This document shows positions 9,404-18,134 of a stretch of DNA of 64,000 bases, one piece after another. Below the pieces are notes generated by a model, which saw only the letters and a list, made by a program, of their open reading frames with translations, was not told where the DNA came from and did no database searches. The position numbers and the translations under genes were made by a program. Source of the stretch: Lachnospiraceae bacterium. GTDB lineage: Bacteria; Bacillota; Clostridia; Lachnospirales; Lachnospiraceae. The first letter of the stretch is position 1, and every line of letters starts with the position of its first letter. The stretch is taken from contig JAFZSQ010000061.1 of NCBI GenBank assembly GCA_017619295.1, positions 1 through 64,000 on the forward strand, given 5' to 3'.

Positions 9404-11122
9404 CTATTTTAATCTATATACCCAGATTTTCCAATAGGCGGTATCGTTAGAAAAAACACCTAAAATCTCCAAATTTTCGTCATTTGCGTCAACTATCTCC
9501 CCGCAGGAGAAAAGGTATTCACAGCCCATGTCCTTTAGAAGGTCATAGTTATACTTGAGGCCTTCGTATTTCACCTCGCTTGCTTTGCCGTTCATGTAGG
9601 AGGTGCCGCTTTGGGAGTTATAAAGGTAGCACCTGCTTCCCCAGGTGTCGAAGTACTCTGCCGCTGCAGGGGAGAGAGCCAGCTCCTCCGCCATGATTTC
9701 ACGGAATTTATGCTTATATGAGAGGGGATAGCTGTTTGCATAGCCATCCACCGTGTAAAAACCGTACATAAGGGCAGGAGCGGGACTCATGCCTATATGA
9801 GCCACCCTGTATGAATCAAGGGGCTTCCCGATGGCTTTATCAATTTCTTTGTAAACGTTGGAAGAATAGTAAGCCTCCCAGGTAATGTAGCCTGTAACCC
9901 CACTTCCGTTATTCTTCTGATTTATCTCCATGTAAAGGTTTGAATTGTTCTTCACAAGAATAGCTGTCGGAATTAAAACCAAAACCACAATGATGTAGCA
10001 GACAAATTTAAATCTGCTTTCGGAGCTTAAATGCACTGCCGCTGATAGGGCAAACAATGAATACCACATAGCAGGCAAAAGCCAATAGAATCGGTCTAAC
10101 TGGAAGTTTCTTAATATTCCAGTCTGGCTGTTTTTAAAAGCCGTAACCGCTTCGCAGTTCCAGAAGGCAAATAAGAGGCAGATAAGGATAATGGTTACGA
10201 ATTCAATAAGTGATATAACAAGAAGCTTAACCTGGTTGTCATTAAGCTTTTTGCGCGCATTCTGAATTAACCCTGCAACCAATAAAACCACAATGGGAAC
10301 AATCAGGTAAACATGGAAGGACTCCGCATGCATGGAGCCACCTAAGAATACTTCCTTAAGGCTTTGCCAAAAAGGAGTTGAATGGTTTATAAACTCGATT
10401 CTGTGGCCTGCTTCGCCGGCTCCAAAGAGGTTTTCCTTAAAGAGACTTATGTTGATGATTACGTAAAGAATAATCATTCCCACAAAGCCTGAAATCTCAG
10501 CCACGTTAATGTTCTTTTTAATGAGCTTATATAAAAGGTAAACTGCCCAAAGCCCAAGAAGGGCATAGCCTGATAAAACAAGGTGTGAAGTTAAAACGAA
10601 AATGGTTAAAAGGAAATATGAAAGTACCGGCTTCTTTTTCTTTGAAAGATATGTAATTCCAAGAGCCGCCATGGGTACTCCCGCAACTGCACCGCCGTAA
10701 ACCGGATAGAAGGGGAGCATTGCAAATAGTCCTGCGGAAAGGAGTCCTAGCACTGCAGAGTTCGTGTATTCTTTTACAAGAAAATACATGCCGAAAAACG
10801 CCATGGAAAAGATAATTACATAGCTAAGTAAGAATGCAACAAAGGGGTCAAAAAACTTATATAAGGGCACGAAAAGGTAGGCATTTGGCTGGAATGCCGA
10901 TGCAGGTAAGCCACCCATCATTTCAGGGAAAATATCAAGCCCTTCTCCAAGGTGCCTTGCAGTCAAAACATAGTGAAGAATTGTCTCATCCATCTGATCA
11001 TGCCAGGTAAAAACAGAGGCTTTTCCCATTAAATCGTAAGGGACAAAAACAATGATCTCCAATATAAAGCCCAAAAGCCATAAGGGCGCTTTTTCAATGC
11101 GTTTAATAATCTTTGCTGTCAT
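9404..11122 (-). CDS. Polytopic membrane protein, YfhO/DUF6044-like (possible GT-C glycosyltransferase)
   Basis: The protein is 572 aa from ATG 11122; a farther upstream ATG would overlap the pseG promoter region. It has a first helix, then a loop W-H-D-Q-M-D-E-T with acidic residues as in GT-C enzymes, then about ten further helices and a soluble C-terminal domain of about 150 residues (Y-R-V-A-H-I-G, then S-Y-M-N-G-K). This architecture resembles YfhO and DUF6044 proteins, some of which add sugars to lipid carriers or teichoic acids. It is divergent from pseG. The substrate is unknown. Confidence 0.65.
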   Translation of the reverse strand: MTAKIIKRIEKAPLWLLGFILEIIVFVPYDLMGKASVFTWHDQMDETILHYVLTARHLGEGLDIFPEMMGGLPASAFQPNAYLFVPLYKFFDPFVAFLLSYVIIFSMAFFGMYFLVKEYTNSAVLGLLSAGLFAMLPFYPVYGGAVAGVPMAALGITYLSKKKKPVLSYFLLTIFVLTSHLVLSGYALLGLWAVYLLYKLIKKNINVAEISGFVGMIILYVIINISLFKENLFGAGEAGHRIEFINHSTPFWQSLKEVFLGGSMHAESFHVYLIVPIVVLLVAGLIQNARKKLNDNQVKLLVISLIEFVTIILICLLFAFWNCEAVTAFKNSQTGILRNFQLDRFYWLLPAMWYSLFALSAAVHLSSESRFKFVCYIIVVLVLIPTAILVKNNSNLYMEINQKNNGSGVTGYITWEAYYSSNVYKEIDKAIGKPLDSYRVAHIGMSPAPALMYGFYTVDGYANSYPLSYKHKFREIMAEELALSPAAAEYFDTWGSRCYLYNSQSGTSYMNGKASEVKYEGLKYNYDLLKDMGCEYLFSCGEIVDANDENLEILGVFSNDTAYWKIWVYRLK

Positions 11123-11147
11123 AGTGAAATCATAGCATAAATAATGG

Positions 11148-11153
11148 TATAAT
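11148..11153 (+). promoter_or_regulatory. Possible -10 box for pseG
   Basis: TATAAT lies 39 bases before the pseG start codon in the divergent gap. The base string 17 bases upstream (TGAAAT) is a poor -35 box. Confidence 0.4.
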
Positions 11154-11191
11154 GGGAAGTGCGGCGGAGTAGGCAACAGGGAGAGTTATAT

Positions 11192-12235
11192 ATGATAGTA
11201 TTCAGAGCTGATGGCAGTAATAAAATAGGCGTAGGTCACTTGATGAGATGCATGACAATAGCAGACGCTTTTCCCGATAAGGAAAGGGTTTTGTTTGTCA
11301 CTTGCAGCGAGGACTCGGTGCCCATATTAAACGCAAGAGGATACAGGGCAGTTGTGCTTAAAACCTATGAGGGAAAAGATGCAGCTGACGTTCCAATCGA
11401 TAAAGAACTTAAAGAGTTTGCGGAGGTTCTTAAGGAGAACAAACCAAGCTTTATTATGGTTGACAGCTACAGGGCCACGGATTCTTATCTTGCGGAGTTG
11501 GGTAAGATTTGCACCGTGGGCTATATCGACGATGCCGGAGACCATAAGTATCCGGTTAAGCTTTTGTTAAACTACAATGCTTTTGCCAGCTATGACAAGC
11601 TTGATGAACTCTATGAGACCGACACCATGGTTCTTGTGGGCCCTGATTATGTGCCCATCAGAAAAGAGTTTAAGAAGGCCAAATTCGAGATTCGCGATGA
11701 GGTAAAGAACGTGCTGGTTCTTACCGGCGGCGGAGATCCCTATAATCTGGCTTCAAAGTTCATTGCAAAATTTGGAAGCAAGGACAGCGACGGCGTAACC
11801 TACCATAGCGTATGCGGTTTCTATGCCGATGAGGAAGAATTAAAGAAGGCGGCAGCAGGATTTAAGAACATAAAGCTTTATAAGAACGTAAAGAATATCT
11901 GGAATTTAATGGCTTCCTGCGACATAGCCATTTCTGCGGGCGGAACCACAATTTATGAGCTCATGGCTCTTGGAATTCCCGTAGTTGGATATACTTTCGC
12001 CGACAATCAGCATCCTTTGATGAACTACATTATCCGTAAGAAAGTATTCCCCATGTGTGGCGATTACAGAGACAAGGGTGAAGAGCTGATTGATGATATT
12101 GCTTCAAGCGTAAAGGAGCTTTTCGATAAGGAGAGGAGAGAGAATATCTCCCGCGTTGAGAAGAGCATCATCACCGGAAGCGGAGCTGAAAACATAAGGG
12201 ATGCAATAAAGTATTGTGCTTATAAGAATGTATAA
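11192..12235 (+). CDS. pseG: PseG-type UDP-sugar hydrolase (pseudaminic acid pathway)
   Basis: The protein is 347 aa from ATG 11192 after GGGAGAG. PseG removes UDP from UDP-2,4-diacetamido-2,4,6-trideoxy-beta-L-altropyranose, the fourth step to pseudaminic acid. It has the N-terminal pattern R-A-D-G-S-N-K-I-G-V-G-H-L-M-R-C, with His16 matching the proposed catalytic His of the family. The second GT-B-like half carries S-A-G-G-T-T-I-Y-E and G-I-P-V-V. The other pathway genes seen here, pseB and pseC, lie 25 kb away. The next gene follows by 12 bases, so the two probably share an mRNA. Confidence 0.86.
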   Translation: MIVFRADGSNKIGVGHLMRCMTIADAFPDKERVLFVTCSEDSVPILNARGYRAVVLKTYEGKDAADVPIDKELKEFAEVLKENKPSFIMVDSYRATDSYLAELGKICTVGYIDDAGDHKYPVKLLLNYNAFASYDKLDELYETDTMVLVGPDYVPIRKEFKKAKFEIRDEVKNVLVLTGGGDPYNLASKFIAKFGSKDSDGVTYHSVCGFYADEEELKKAAAGFKNIKLYKNVKNIWNLMASCDIAISAGGTTIYELMALGIPVVGYTFADNQHPLMNYIIRKKVFPMCGDYRDKGEELIDDIASSVKELFDKERRENISRVEKSIITGSGAENIRDAIKYCAYKNV

Positions 12236-12247
12236 GGAGGGATTAGT

Positions 12248-12877
12248 ATGAACACAAAAGCGATGTATAAGTTAAGTTATGGGTTATTCGTTTGTACCGC
12301 GGTAAGAGGCGAAAAGAAGAACGGCTGCATCATTAACACAGCTATCCAGGTGGCTTCAGAGCCCAACACAATTTCAATAGCCGTTAACAAGGCAAACTAC
12401 ACCCATGACATGATAAAAGAAACCGGAGTATGTAACATTTCCGTTATCAGTCAGGAAGCAAAGTTTGACCTTTTCAAACACTTCGGCTTCCAGTCCGGAA
12501 GAGACGTAGACAAGTTTGCAGACTACCCTGCATCATCCTATAAGACGGCAGAGAACGGCGTTCCTTACATCACAGAAGGAACTAACGCCTTCTTCTCATT
12601 AAAAGTTAAAGAGACCGTAGATCTTGGCTCACACACCTTGTTCATCTGCGAACCCACAGCCATGGAAGTTCTTTCTGACGTATCATCTGTTACATACGAG
12701 TATTATCAGAACAATATTAAACCGAAGCCTGAAGCAGTGGGCACAACCCCCAAGGGCGAGACAGTATGGCGCTGCAGAATCTGCGGTTACGAATGGGTAG
12801 GCGAGGAATTACCCGATGATTTCATCTGCCCCATCTGCAAGCACCCCAAGGCTGATTTTGAGAAGATTGTGAGATAA
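12248..12877 (+). CDS. hrb: Flavin reductase-rubredoxin fusion (high-molecular-weight rubredoxin type)
   Basis: The protein is 209 aa; ATG 12248 follows TAAGGAGGG. Residues 1-150 are a flavin reductase-like FMN-binding domain, recognised by N-G-C-I-I-N-T-A-I-Q-V near 27 and the later S-H-T-L-F-I-C-E. Residues about 165-209 are a rubredoxin with two CxxC pairs, C-R-I-C and C-P-I-C, and the E-E-L-P-D-D-F loop. In acetogens such fusions pass electrons from NAD(P)H to flavodiiron proteins that reduce O2 or NO; the partner is not in this window. Its place behind pseG suggests cotranscription without an obvious functional link. Confidence 0.9.
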   Translation: MNTKAMYKLSYGLFVCTAVRGEKKNGCIINTAIQVASEPNTISIAVNKANYTHDMIKETGVCNISVISQEAKFDLFKHFGFQSGRDVDKFADYPASSYKTAENGVPYITEGTNAFFSLKVKETVDLGSHTLFICEPTAMEVLSDVSSVTYEYYQNNIKPKPEAVGTTPKGETVWRCRICGYEWVGEELPDDFICPICKHPKADFEKIVR

Positions 12878-12885
12878 TGATGTTT

Positions 12886-12912
12886 AGACCCGCACATGTG
12901 CGGGTCTTTTTA
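12886..12912 (+). terminator. Intrinsic terminator after the rubredoxin fusion
   Basis: The 22-base palindrome AGACCCGCACATGTGCGGGT.. (12886-12907) is followed by a T-rich tail. It begins nine bases after the stop codon. Confidence 0.92.
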
Positions 12913-13010
12913 TACCCCCGTGTCACAAAATGTTGATTGACAGACTAATATTTCTATACAACACGCTCGCAATCCTCACAACGCCATTTCTTAAAATTTT
13001 CTGAAAATAA

Positions 13011-13039
13011 TTGACAACAATATCAAAAAGTCATATAAC
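13011..13039 (+). promoter_or_regulatory. Strong sigma-A-type promoter
   Basis: TTGACA at 13011-13016 and TATAAC at 13034-13039 are separated by exactly 17 bases. The predicted transcript starts near 13046, about 40 bases before the small secreted-protein gene at 13085. Confidence 0.85.
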
Positions 13040-13084
13040 AATATTACGAAACATTCCATTTCCCCACGGAAGGAGACTCAGAAA

Positions 13085-13528
13085 ATGAAGAAAACTAAAG
13101 CATTAATTAGCGCATTATTAACCCTTGCAATGTGTATCGCACTCTGCATCGGTATAAACCAGTCATCAGCCAAGGCAGCTACCGGCTGGACCCTTTCCCC
13201 CAACGATTTCTACATCAAGATGACCGCTGAGGAGAAGGCAGCTTTCGATTACCAGTTAACCAATATCGAGAGAATTGAGCTTATCAAGAGCGCTAAAGAA
13301 GCAGTTACAATAAAGATTCCTAAAAAGGCGGAGGTAAATACCCTTGACAAGTATTTCATGAAAGCCCTTGCTAATAATCCATATGTAACGGTTGATATGA
13401 CCTATGAGTACGACGGAACCACATATCACGTTGTTATTCCGGCAGGTAAAGCAGAGTATGATGAGGATATTGATTACTACGGCCCCATGTATTTAGTTGG
13501 AAAATACGGCGGAACAGTAGTAGAATAA
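13085..13528 (+). CDS. Small secreted protein of unknown function
   Basis: The protein is 147 aa; ATG 13085 follows GGAAGGAG. It has a clear signal peptide: K-K-T-K, a hydrophobic stretch to about residue 24, and a probable cleavage at A-K-A-A near 33. The mature part of about 115 residues is rich in charged and beta-prone segments (A-V-T-I-K-I-P, V-D-M-T-Y-E-Y-D-G-T) and ends G-K-Y-G-G-T-V-V-E. I see no cysteine pair, anchor or known motif in the mature part. A near-consensus promoter and a private terminator make it a single-gene unit, likely well expressed. Confidence 0.8.
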   Translation: MKKTKALISALLTLAMCIALCIGINQSSAKAATGWTLSPNDFYIKMTAEEKAAFDYQLTNIERIELIKSAKEAVTIKIPKKAEVNTLDKYFMKALANNPYVTVDMTYEYDGTTYHVVIPAGKAEYDEDIDYYGPMYLVGKYGGTVVE

Positions 13529-13560
13529 TGACAGAATAAACGACTATAATATGATGTGAA

Positions 13561-13590
13561 AGCCTCAAACTTGTAAGTTTGAGGCTTTTT
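13561..13590 (+). terminator. Intrinsic terminator after the small secreted protein
   Basis: Arms 13561-13571 and 13576-13586 (AGCCTCAAACT and its reverse complement) enclose TGTA and are followed by a run of T. Confidence 0.92.
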
Positions 13591-13693
13591 CTAAAGATGG
13601 TGAGATATACATTCATGGAACCCAAATAGTATTAATAGCAGTAGAAAATATAGGTTGATTATAGAAGCGGATTTCAATTAGGGGACTCGTCAC

Positions 13694-14392
13694 ATGAACA
13701 ATTCTGGTTTTGATGAAAAGATTAAAGGAAGCAAATATTGGATGCGCGAGATGACTTCCCGAGGAATTTATATTGAGAAACTTAACAGTATGCTTGGGAC
13801 TAAACTCGAGTGGATTTCACCCACCAAAGATGGATCCTATAGGGAATTTGAGCTAAGAGGATGTGCGGATATAATAGGGCTTGAAGAAGGTGGAGGAAAG
13901 GCCGACTTTTCTTTTTGGCCACAAAGACAACCCCAGTGGGATGGAATAGCTCTAGGCCATAACGATAAAAAGAGAGTACTGTACCTATTTGAGGCAAAGG
14001 CACATACCCAGGAACTGCATAGCTACTGCAGAACTAAATCGGAAGAAAACAAGCGAATAATCACAGAGTTGTTGAGCTGCTTTCAAGGGAAATGTTATCC
14101 GAATGCAAGTTTCAAATGCTGGATGAACGGGTACTACCAACTCGCAAACAGGCTTTTGTTTTTGAACAAAGTCAAGGCCATGAAATCGGCAAAATATTCA
14201 GATGTCAAATTAGTGCTTATATATTTTATCAACGATACCACGTATATTTCTACGAGTGAAGAAGAGTGGCTAAAATCTAGCCAAAAGGCGCTGCGTAATT
14301 TAACAGGATTTGGGGTAGTTCCCAAAGACGTTATAGAGTTATTTGTTGACGTACAGGATATTTCAAAAAGCAGGGTTGTTATTCCTGATTAA
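13694..14392 (+). CDS. Hypothetical protein with a PD-(D/E)xK nuclease-like motif
   Basis: The protein is 232 aa from ATG 13694 after a weak AGGGGA site. I do not recognise a named family. The segment Q-W-D-G-I-A (about residues 77-82) followed by Y-L-F-E-A-K-A-H (about 97-104) has the spacing and hydrophobic strand pattern of the D...ExK core of PD-(D/E)xK nucleases. The C-terminal half is mixed helix and strand. The DNA is more AT-rich than the genes to its left. It forms a possible two-gene unit with the interrupted gene at 14522, which also ends in a candidate nuclease domain. A restriction or phage-defence role is inferred. Confidence 0.6.
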   Translation: MNNSGFDEKIKGSKYWMREMTSRGIYIEKLNSMLGTKLEWISPTKDGSYREFELRGCADIIGLEEGGGKADFSFWPQRQPQWDGIALGHNDKKRVLYLFEAKAHTQELHSYCRTKSEENKRIITELLSCFQGKCYPNASFKCWMNGYYQLANRLLFLNKVKAMKSAKYSDVKLVLIYFINDTTYISTSEEEWLKSSQKALRNLTGFGVVPKDVIELFVDVQDISKSRVVIPD

Positions 14393-14521
14393 ACCAAAAC
14401 ACGAGTCTATTTCCGATTGGCTATGCCCACCAAACCACGAAACTGCTTAACATATCATATGAGGCAGGCTTCGGACAATAGGTGTATGCGTGAACTTTGA
14501 TTTGAAGAATAGGGAGAGCAA

Positions 14522-15628
14522 ATGGGAAAAATCATAAACAATTTATTTCAGAAAATGGGGAAAGATGGAATTGAGTTATTTGAAGCCATAGACTTTTGGA
14601 GAGCAATGGGGATTTCTGAGACAATTACAGCCAGACGTTTTGGAGAATTATTGGGCGGGAAAGAATGCAAGTATAGAGATATAAACAAGGCTATGGGATA
14701 CTTGTCAAGTGTTGTAGACACAATACAAGAGAAGATGGTAGCAGATATAGAAATACAAGGCTCAAAGATATTTGCTGGTGAAGTATACCAGATTTTAGAC
14801 AAATGCTACAACTACTATATCAGAGAAAAGAAAACAAGAGAAAAATTAGTAAACAAAAATGTATTATGTAATGAAATACTTGAGAAGTACGGACACAATA
14901 GAAATATAGCGATGAGCATTATTGCTGCATGTAACATATGGATTGAGAATAGCATCTTGTTTCAAAGTAAAATTGACAGGGAAATAGAAGAAAAACTTCA
15001 GGATATTGATCCTGTCTTGATGGTCGATTTATATGTATATGGTGCAGCTTCCACTGCTTTATCGACGCTTAGTTTAAGCAAGAACATACCTGGTTACGCG
15101 CTCTACTACGGAGTTGATATAAACTTGAAACTTTCAGAGCCAATATCGTTATGTAGAGATCATCCAATCATATACTACAATCCTCTTTTGGCCGGGAACC
15201 AACATGCCTTCTCCATTAAAGGAGATGACTATAAAAATGCCAACATGAGCGCATTTGGGAAGGGATTCATCGAAGAATACAAGATTCCATTTGTTGAGTC
15301 GCTCAGGGTGTTATCATCGTTGCAAGAATATGAATTGAACAAAGGTAGGTTCTCGTGTATACAGATGAGCAAGGAGGAATTTGAGAAATCGATAGATTAT
15401 TACAAGCAAGATGTAATAGACTGTCGAGATTTTTGGAATACGTTTGTGTTAACCAAGGAAAAAATAGAGAAGAACAGGCAGAATGATGAACAAATCATAT
15501 GGAAAATGAGCGTCAACAAAGAAAGACACGAACTACGACCAATAATATGCTTTGATGATAATACTGTATTTGTCTCGTATCCTGCATTCCCGCGTTACAT
15601 AACTATGCTTTTGCAGGAAGCGGTGTAA
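14522..15628 (+). pseudogene. 5' part of a gene interrupted by an IS1634-type element
   Basis: This is an open frame of 368 codons from ATG 14522 with AGGGAGAG before it. I do not recognise the N-terminal domain; it is largely helical (D-F-W-R-A-M-G-I near 27, many charged residues). The last codons and the stop at 15626-15628 run into insertion-element DNA, so the true C-terminus is missing. The continuation is probably 17283-17978 beyond the element, which ends in a nuclease-like domain. The intact product would have been about 590-600 aa. The gene lies 129 bases after the PD-(D/E)xK-like gene and probably acted with it. Confidence 0.65.
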
Positions 15629-17222
15629 CTCCTAAGTCACTATACAACTGTTCCTGCTTTTTCAGGACTTCACCCACTATCAGCGCGGTGCCGGGTGCTT
15701 CATAACATTCGATGACATCCAGTTCATCGAGCAGCTGACGCATGGTGTAGTTCGCAAAAAGTCCCTTTTCTTGCATCTTTCCCTTGATGTAGGAAAGATA
15801 AATGAGGGCAACAAACTCTACAAAAAGTTTCCCTTCCAAAGCCAGATCGGAAGATGTCAGCATCCGTCTGCAATTCAGACGCTCCTTGAGATTGCCGAAG
15901 GCTTTCTCGACAACATCTCTTGTTCGGTAGAGTTCCAGAGCCTTGATCGGATCTTTGACCTCGTTGCTGAGAAGTACGAAGTATCCATACAGCCTCCTGG
16001 CTTTCCGAACGGCATCTTCCTTGACCTCAACGCGGATGCCACGGGCCGGAGTTTCGTGCACCACGAAGAACTTTTCGTACTGATTCGCATGTTCCGGCTT
16101 CTGATGGCCATTCAGAAGTTCATCCCGTAAGTGGATCAGGAGAGAGGTCTGGCGGGCCTCATCCTCAGCAGCCTTTTCGGGATTGTAGTAAAGATGCAGG
16201 TACATCCTGCGGTCGCCGGTAATGGTATCGCCCTTGTAAGGACGATCCTGCGTATAATCCCAGACAATCGTCTTGGTGGCGGCGTAAACCTGATAGTTGT
16301 CATTGTAGTTGCTAAAGAGCCTGATATCGTCGCCAAGCTCTGAAATGAACTGCTTCGCATAGCTCAGAGACGTGCTTGCTCCAGCAATGAACTTGTAGTG
16401 CTCCTTATACATCCCATTGATGTTGTCGGCGCTATAAAAGCCTCTGTCCAGACAGAGCTTGATCTTCCCATAGCCAAGAACATCAAGATCCTTGATGAGC
16501 TGCCGCATGGTCTTCACATCCGGAATGTTCCCGGCGAGCTTGCGATAATAAAACGGGAGACCGGATTTCTCGCCAAACAAGAGGGCGAGGTTGATCTGGG
16601 GAAGGCGGTCGTCATCCTTGTTCTTGCCGTATTTTACCTGCTTCAGCGTTTCAGAATAGCTGGAGATGGAGGTGGTGTCATATGCCCAGTATTCTTTTTC
16701 GATACGGCGCTTACCCTGGAGACGAAAGAACTTATCCTTTGCCTCCTCAGTGATGGACTGGAACAGTTCACTGCTGCGCTGTGACGGGATATCCTGCCCG
16801 GCTGGATGCTTGTGCGTTCTGTCAAAGTGTTCAAACCGGATCAATGCATCCGTATCTTCGAGGATCAAAAAGTATGCGATTGACAGGATGCGCTTATAGC
16901 TGTCCGGGAAACAGGTCTTCAGATCATCGATGATGCCGATCTCGCGCCCGATCTGATCTAACAGATAGGTGGCACCATAGAAGCGTCTCGTCATGTTTAA
17001 GGCAGGAACCGGACCAGGCTTTACGGCTACGACAGGTGTCTCAGCACTGCGCTTCTTGCCGCGGCCATCGGTGGGAACCATTTCGCCGGTAGCGGGATCC
17101 AGCTTTCCGATGAGCTTACGCCGGGATCTGGGCTGTTGTTTTTCCTTGTCCCAGTAGGACTCGGACTCGTAGAAATATGTGTTTCCGCTGCGCTTATCGA
17201 ATACTTTTATGATGGATGACAT
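15603..17222 (-). CDS. IS1634 family (IS4-like DDE) transposase
   Basis: The protein is 539 aa; ATG 17222 follows TAGGAGGTG. The N-terminus has the repeated aromatic-rich head (F-Y-E-S-E-S-Y-W-D) typical of this family. DDE residues are visible: Asp in D-T-T-S-I-S-S-Y, Asp in L-C-L-D-R-G-F-Y-S, and the glutamate motif Y-R-T-R-D-V-V-E-K-A-F-G-N-L-K, which matches the IS4-type Y-(2)-R-(3)-E-(6)-K signature exactly. The frame is complete. It cuts and pastes its own element. Its base composition is richer in GC than the AT-rich genes it interrupts. Confidence 0.95.
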   Translation of the reverse strand: MSSIIKVFDKRSGNTYFYESESYWDKEKQQPRSRRKLIGKLDPATGEMVPTDGRGKKRSAETPVVAVKPGPVPALNMTRRFYGATYLLDQIGREIGIIDDLKTCFPDSYKRILSIAYFLILEDTDALIRFEHFDRTHKHPAGQDIPSQRSSELFQSITEEAKDKFFRLQGKRRIEKEYWAYDTTSISSYSETLKQVKYGKNKDDDRLPQINLALLFGEKSGLPFYYRKLAGNIPDVKTMRQLIKDLDVLGYGKIKLCLDRGFYSADNINGMYKEHYKFIAGASTSLSYAKQFISELGDDIRLFSNYNDNYQVYAATKTIVWDYTQDRPYKGDTITGDRRMYLHLYYNPEKAAEDEARQTSLLIHLRDELLNGHQKPEHANQYEKFFVVHETPARGIRVEVKEDAVRKARRLYGYFVLLSNEVKDPIKALELYRTRDVVEKAFGNLKERLNCRRMLTSSDLALEGKLFVEFVALIYLSYIKGKMQEKGLFANYTMRQLLDELDVIECYEAPGTALIVGEVLKKQEQLYSDLGVTPLPAKA

Positions 17223-17232
17223 ATTGCACCTC

Positions 17233-17271
17233 CTAGTTATGTATTATAATACAAAACTAGGCAAAATGCAA
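17233..17271 (-). promoter_or_regulatory. Transposase promoter inside a 28-bp palindrome
   Basis: On the reverse strand, TTGCAT (17266-17271) and TATAAT (17243-17248) are 17 bases apart. The -10 box is within a near-perfect palindrome, CTAGTTATGTATTA at 17233-17246 against 17247-17260 with 13 of 14 pairs. The palindrome could be an operator or a 5' hairpin limiting transposase expression. Confidence 0.7.
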
Positions 17272-17282
17272 TAGAAAAATGA

Positions 17283-17978
17283 CAAGAACAAGCGATTTTA
17301 CAAGGATTTCTAGCACTTCATAGTGCTGATCCTAGTGACGAGTCACGGGAATGCAGGTCGTATGCGGCATTGGATCAGGCTAAGAATATTTGGTTATCCT
17401 ATTATGCTAATGGAGGAATGGCCTATTCGGATGTAAAAGACCAATTGACTCGCGGCGAAGAGAAAAGGTGTGAAGAACTTGCGAAAGAACTTGTAAAAAT
17501 CATAGAGGAGTCTTTACGTAAACGATACCATGAGGAATTTGTATCAACAAATGTAAAATATCAGAGAATATTTGGAGAAAAAGATGAGGATTACGGGGAC
17601 TATGATGTAGTGTTTTATTCGGGAGAAACAAGTGAATTATTTCTTGTTGAAGCAAAGTATTTTTCAGATTCTTTTAATGCAAGTGGGCGGATAAATGACT
17701 ATAACAAATTATTTGGGGATAGAGGTTACTACCATCATTGCAAGGAGAGGTATAAATTGGTAATGAACGAGCCTGAAAAAATTAAGGAGTTTATTGGGGC
17801 AAGCGGGAAGAAAATAAAAGTTCATTTTTTATTCGTTACATCAAAACCCCTGGAGATTGAACTTCAGGATTCAGATAAGCTGGTAACATTTATACCGATT
17901 AGGATTTTTGATGAATATCTTGCTGGGGCCCTTTTGTCGCCAAACGGAAGTGCGGCAAGTCTGGTAACAGAAATTTAA
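17283..17978 (+). pseudogene. 3' part of the IS-interrupted gene, with a PD-(D/E)xK-like domain
   Basis: An open frame of 231 codons begins right after the element; the preceding in-frame codon (17280-17282) is TGA. There is no ribosome site, and the first possible start is a TTG at 17370, so this reads as a severed C-terminal part. The segment D-Y-D-V-V-F followed by L-F-L-V-E-A-K-Y-F has the D...ExK layout of PD-(D/E)xK nucleases, as in the neighbour at 13694. It is followed by a strong terminator at 18023. It is on the same strand as the fragment at 14522-15628, and the two flank the insertion. Confidence 0.68.
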
Positions 17979-18022
17979 TGGGTTATATGGATTTAGCACA
18001 AAACAAGCAATGGTATTAATTG

Positions 18023-18060
18023 GAATCTTCACGTCTCTCCCCCCGTGAAGATTCTTTTTT
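18023..18060 (+). terminator. Intrinsic terminator closing the nuclease island
   Basis: GAATCTTCACG (18023-18033) pairs with CGTGAAGATTC (18044-18054) across a C-rich loop, followed by a run of T. Confidence 0.93.
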
Positions 18061-18083
18061 TACGCAAATCTGCAGTTTACTGT

Positions 18084-18089
18084 TATAAT
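18084..18089 (+). promoter_or_regulatory. Probable -10 box of glycan operon 1
   Basis: A perfect TATAAT lies 46 bases before the first gene of the operon (18135) and just after the terminator at 18023-18060. No good -35 box is at the usual distance. Confidence 0.45.
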
Positions 18090-18134
18090 AAATCCTAGAG
18101 TAACCAAACTCTAATACACCAAAGGAAACATCAA

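Larger units (their letters stand above)
15603..17274 (-). mobile_element. IS1634-type insertion sequence (ends approximate)
   Basis: A single-gene element, inserted in reverse orientation within the gene spanning 14522-17978. The left end near 15603 (CTATGCTTTTGC) and the right end near 17274 (reverse complement CTATTGCATTTTGC) form an imperfect inverted repeat with two indels. A ten-base inverted pair also exists, TACATAACTA at 15596-15605 and TAGTTATGTA at 17234-17243. I could not define a clean target duplication, so the boundaries may be off by some tens of bases. The transposase gene is intact, so the insertion may be recent. Confidence 0.8.

Noticed and set aside
13681..17346. Shared GACTCGTCAC (13685-13694) and GTGACGAGTC (17335-17344) at the two sides of the nuclease island, as attachment sites
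   Set aside because: The match is only about ten bases and inverted, the right copy is within coding sequence, and no integrase is present.
17370..17978. Independent gene starting at TTG 17370
   Set aside because: No ribosome site, and the frame is open upstream to the edge of the insertion element; better read as the 3' part of the interrupted gene.
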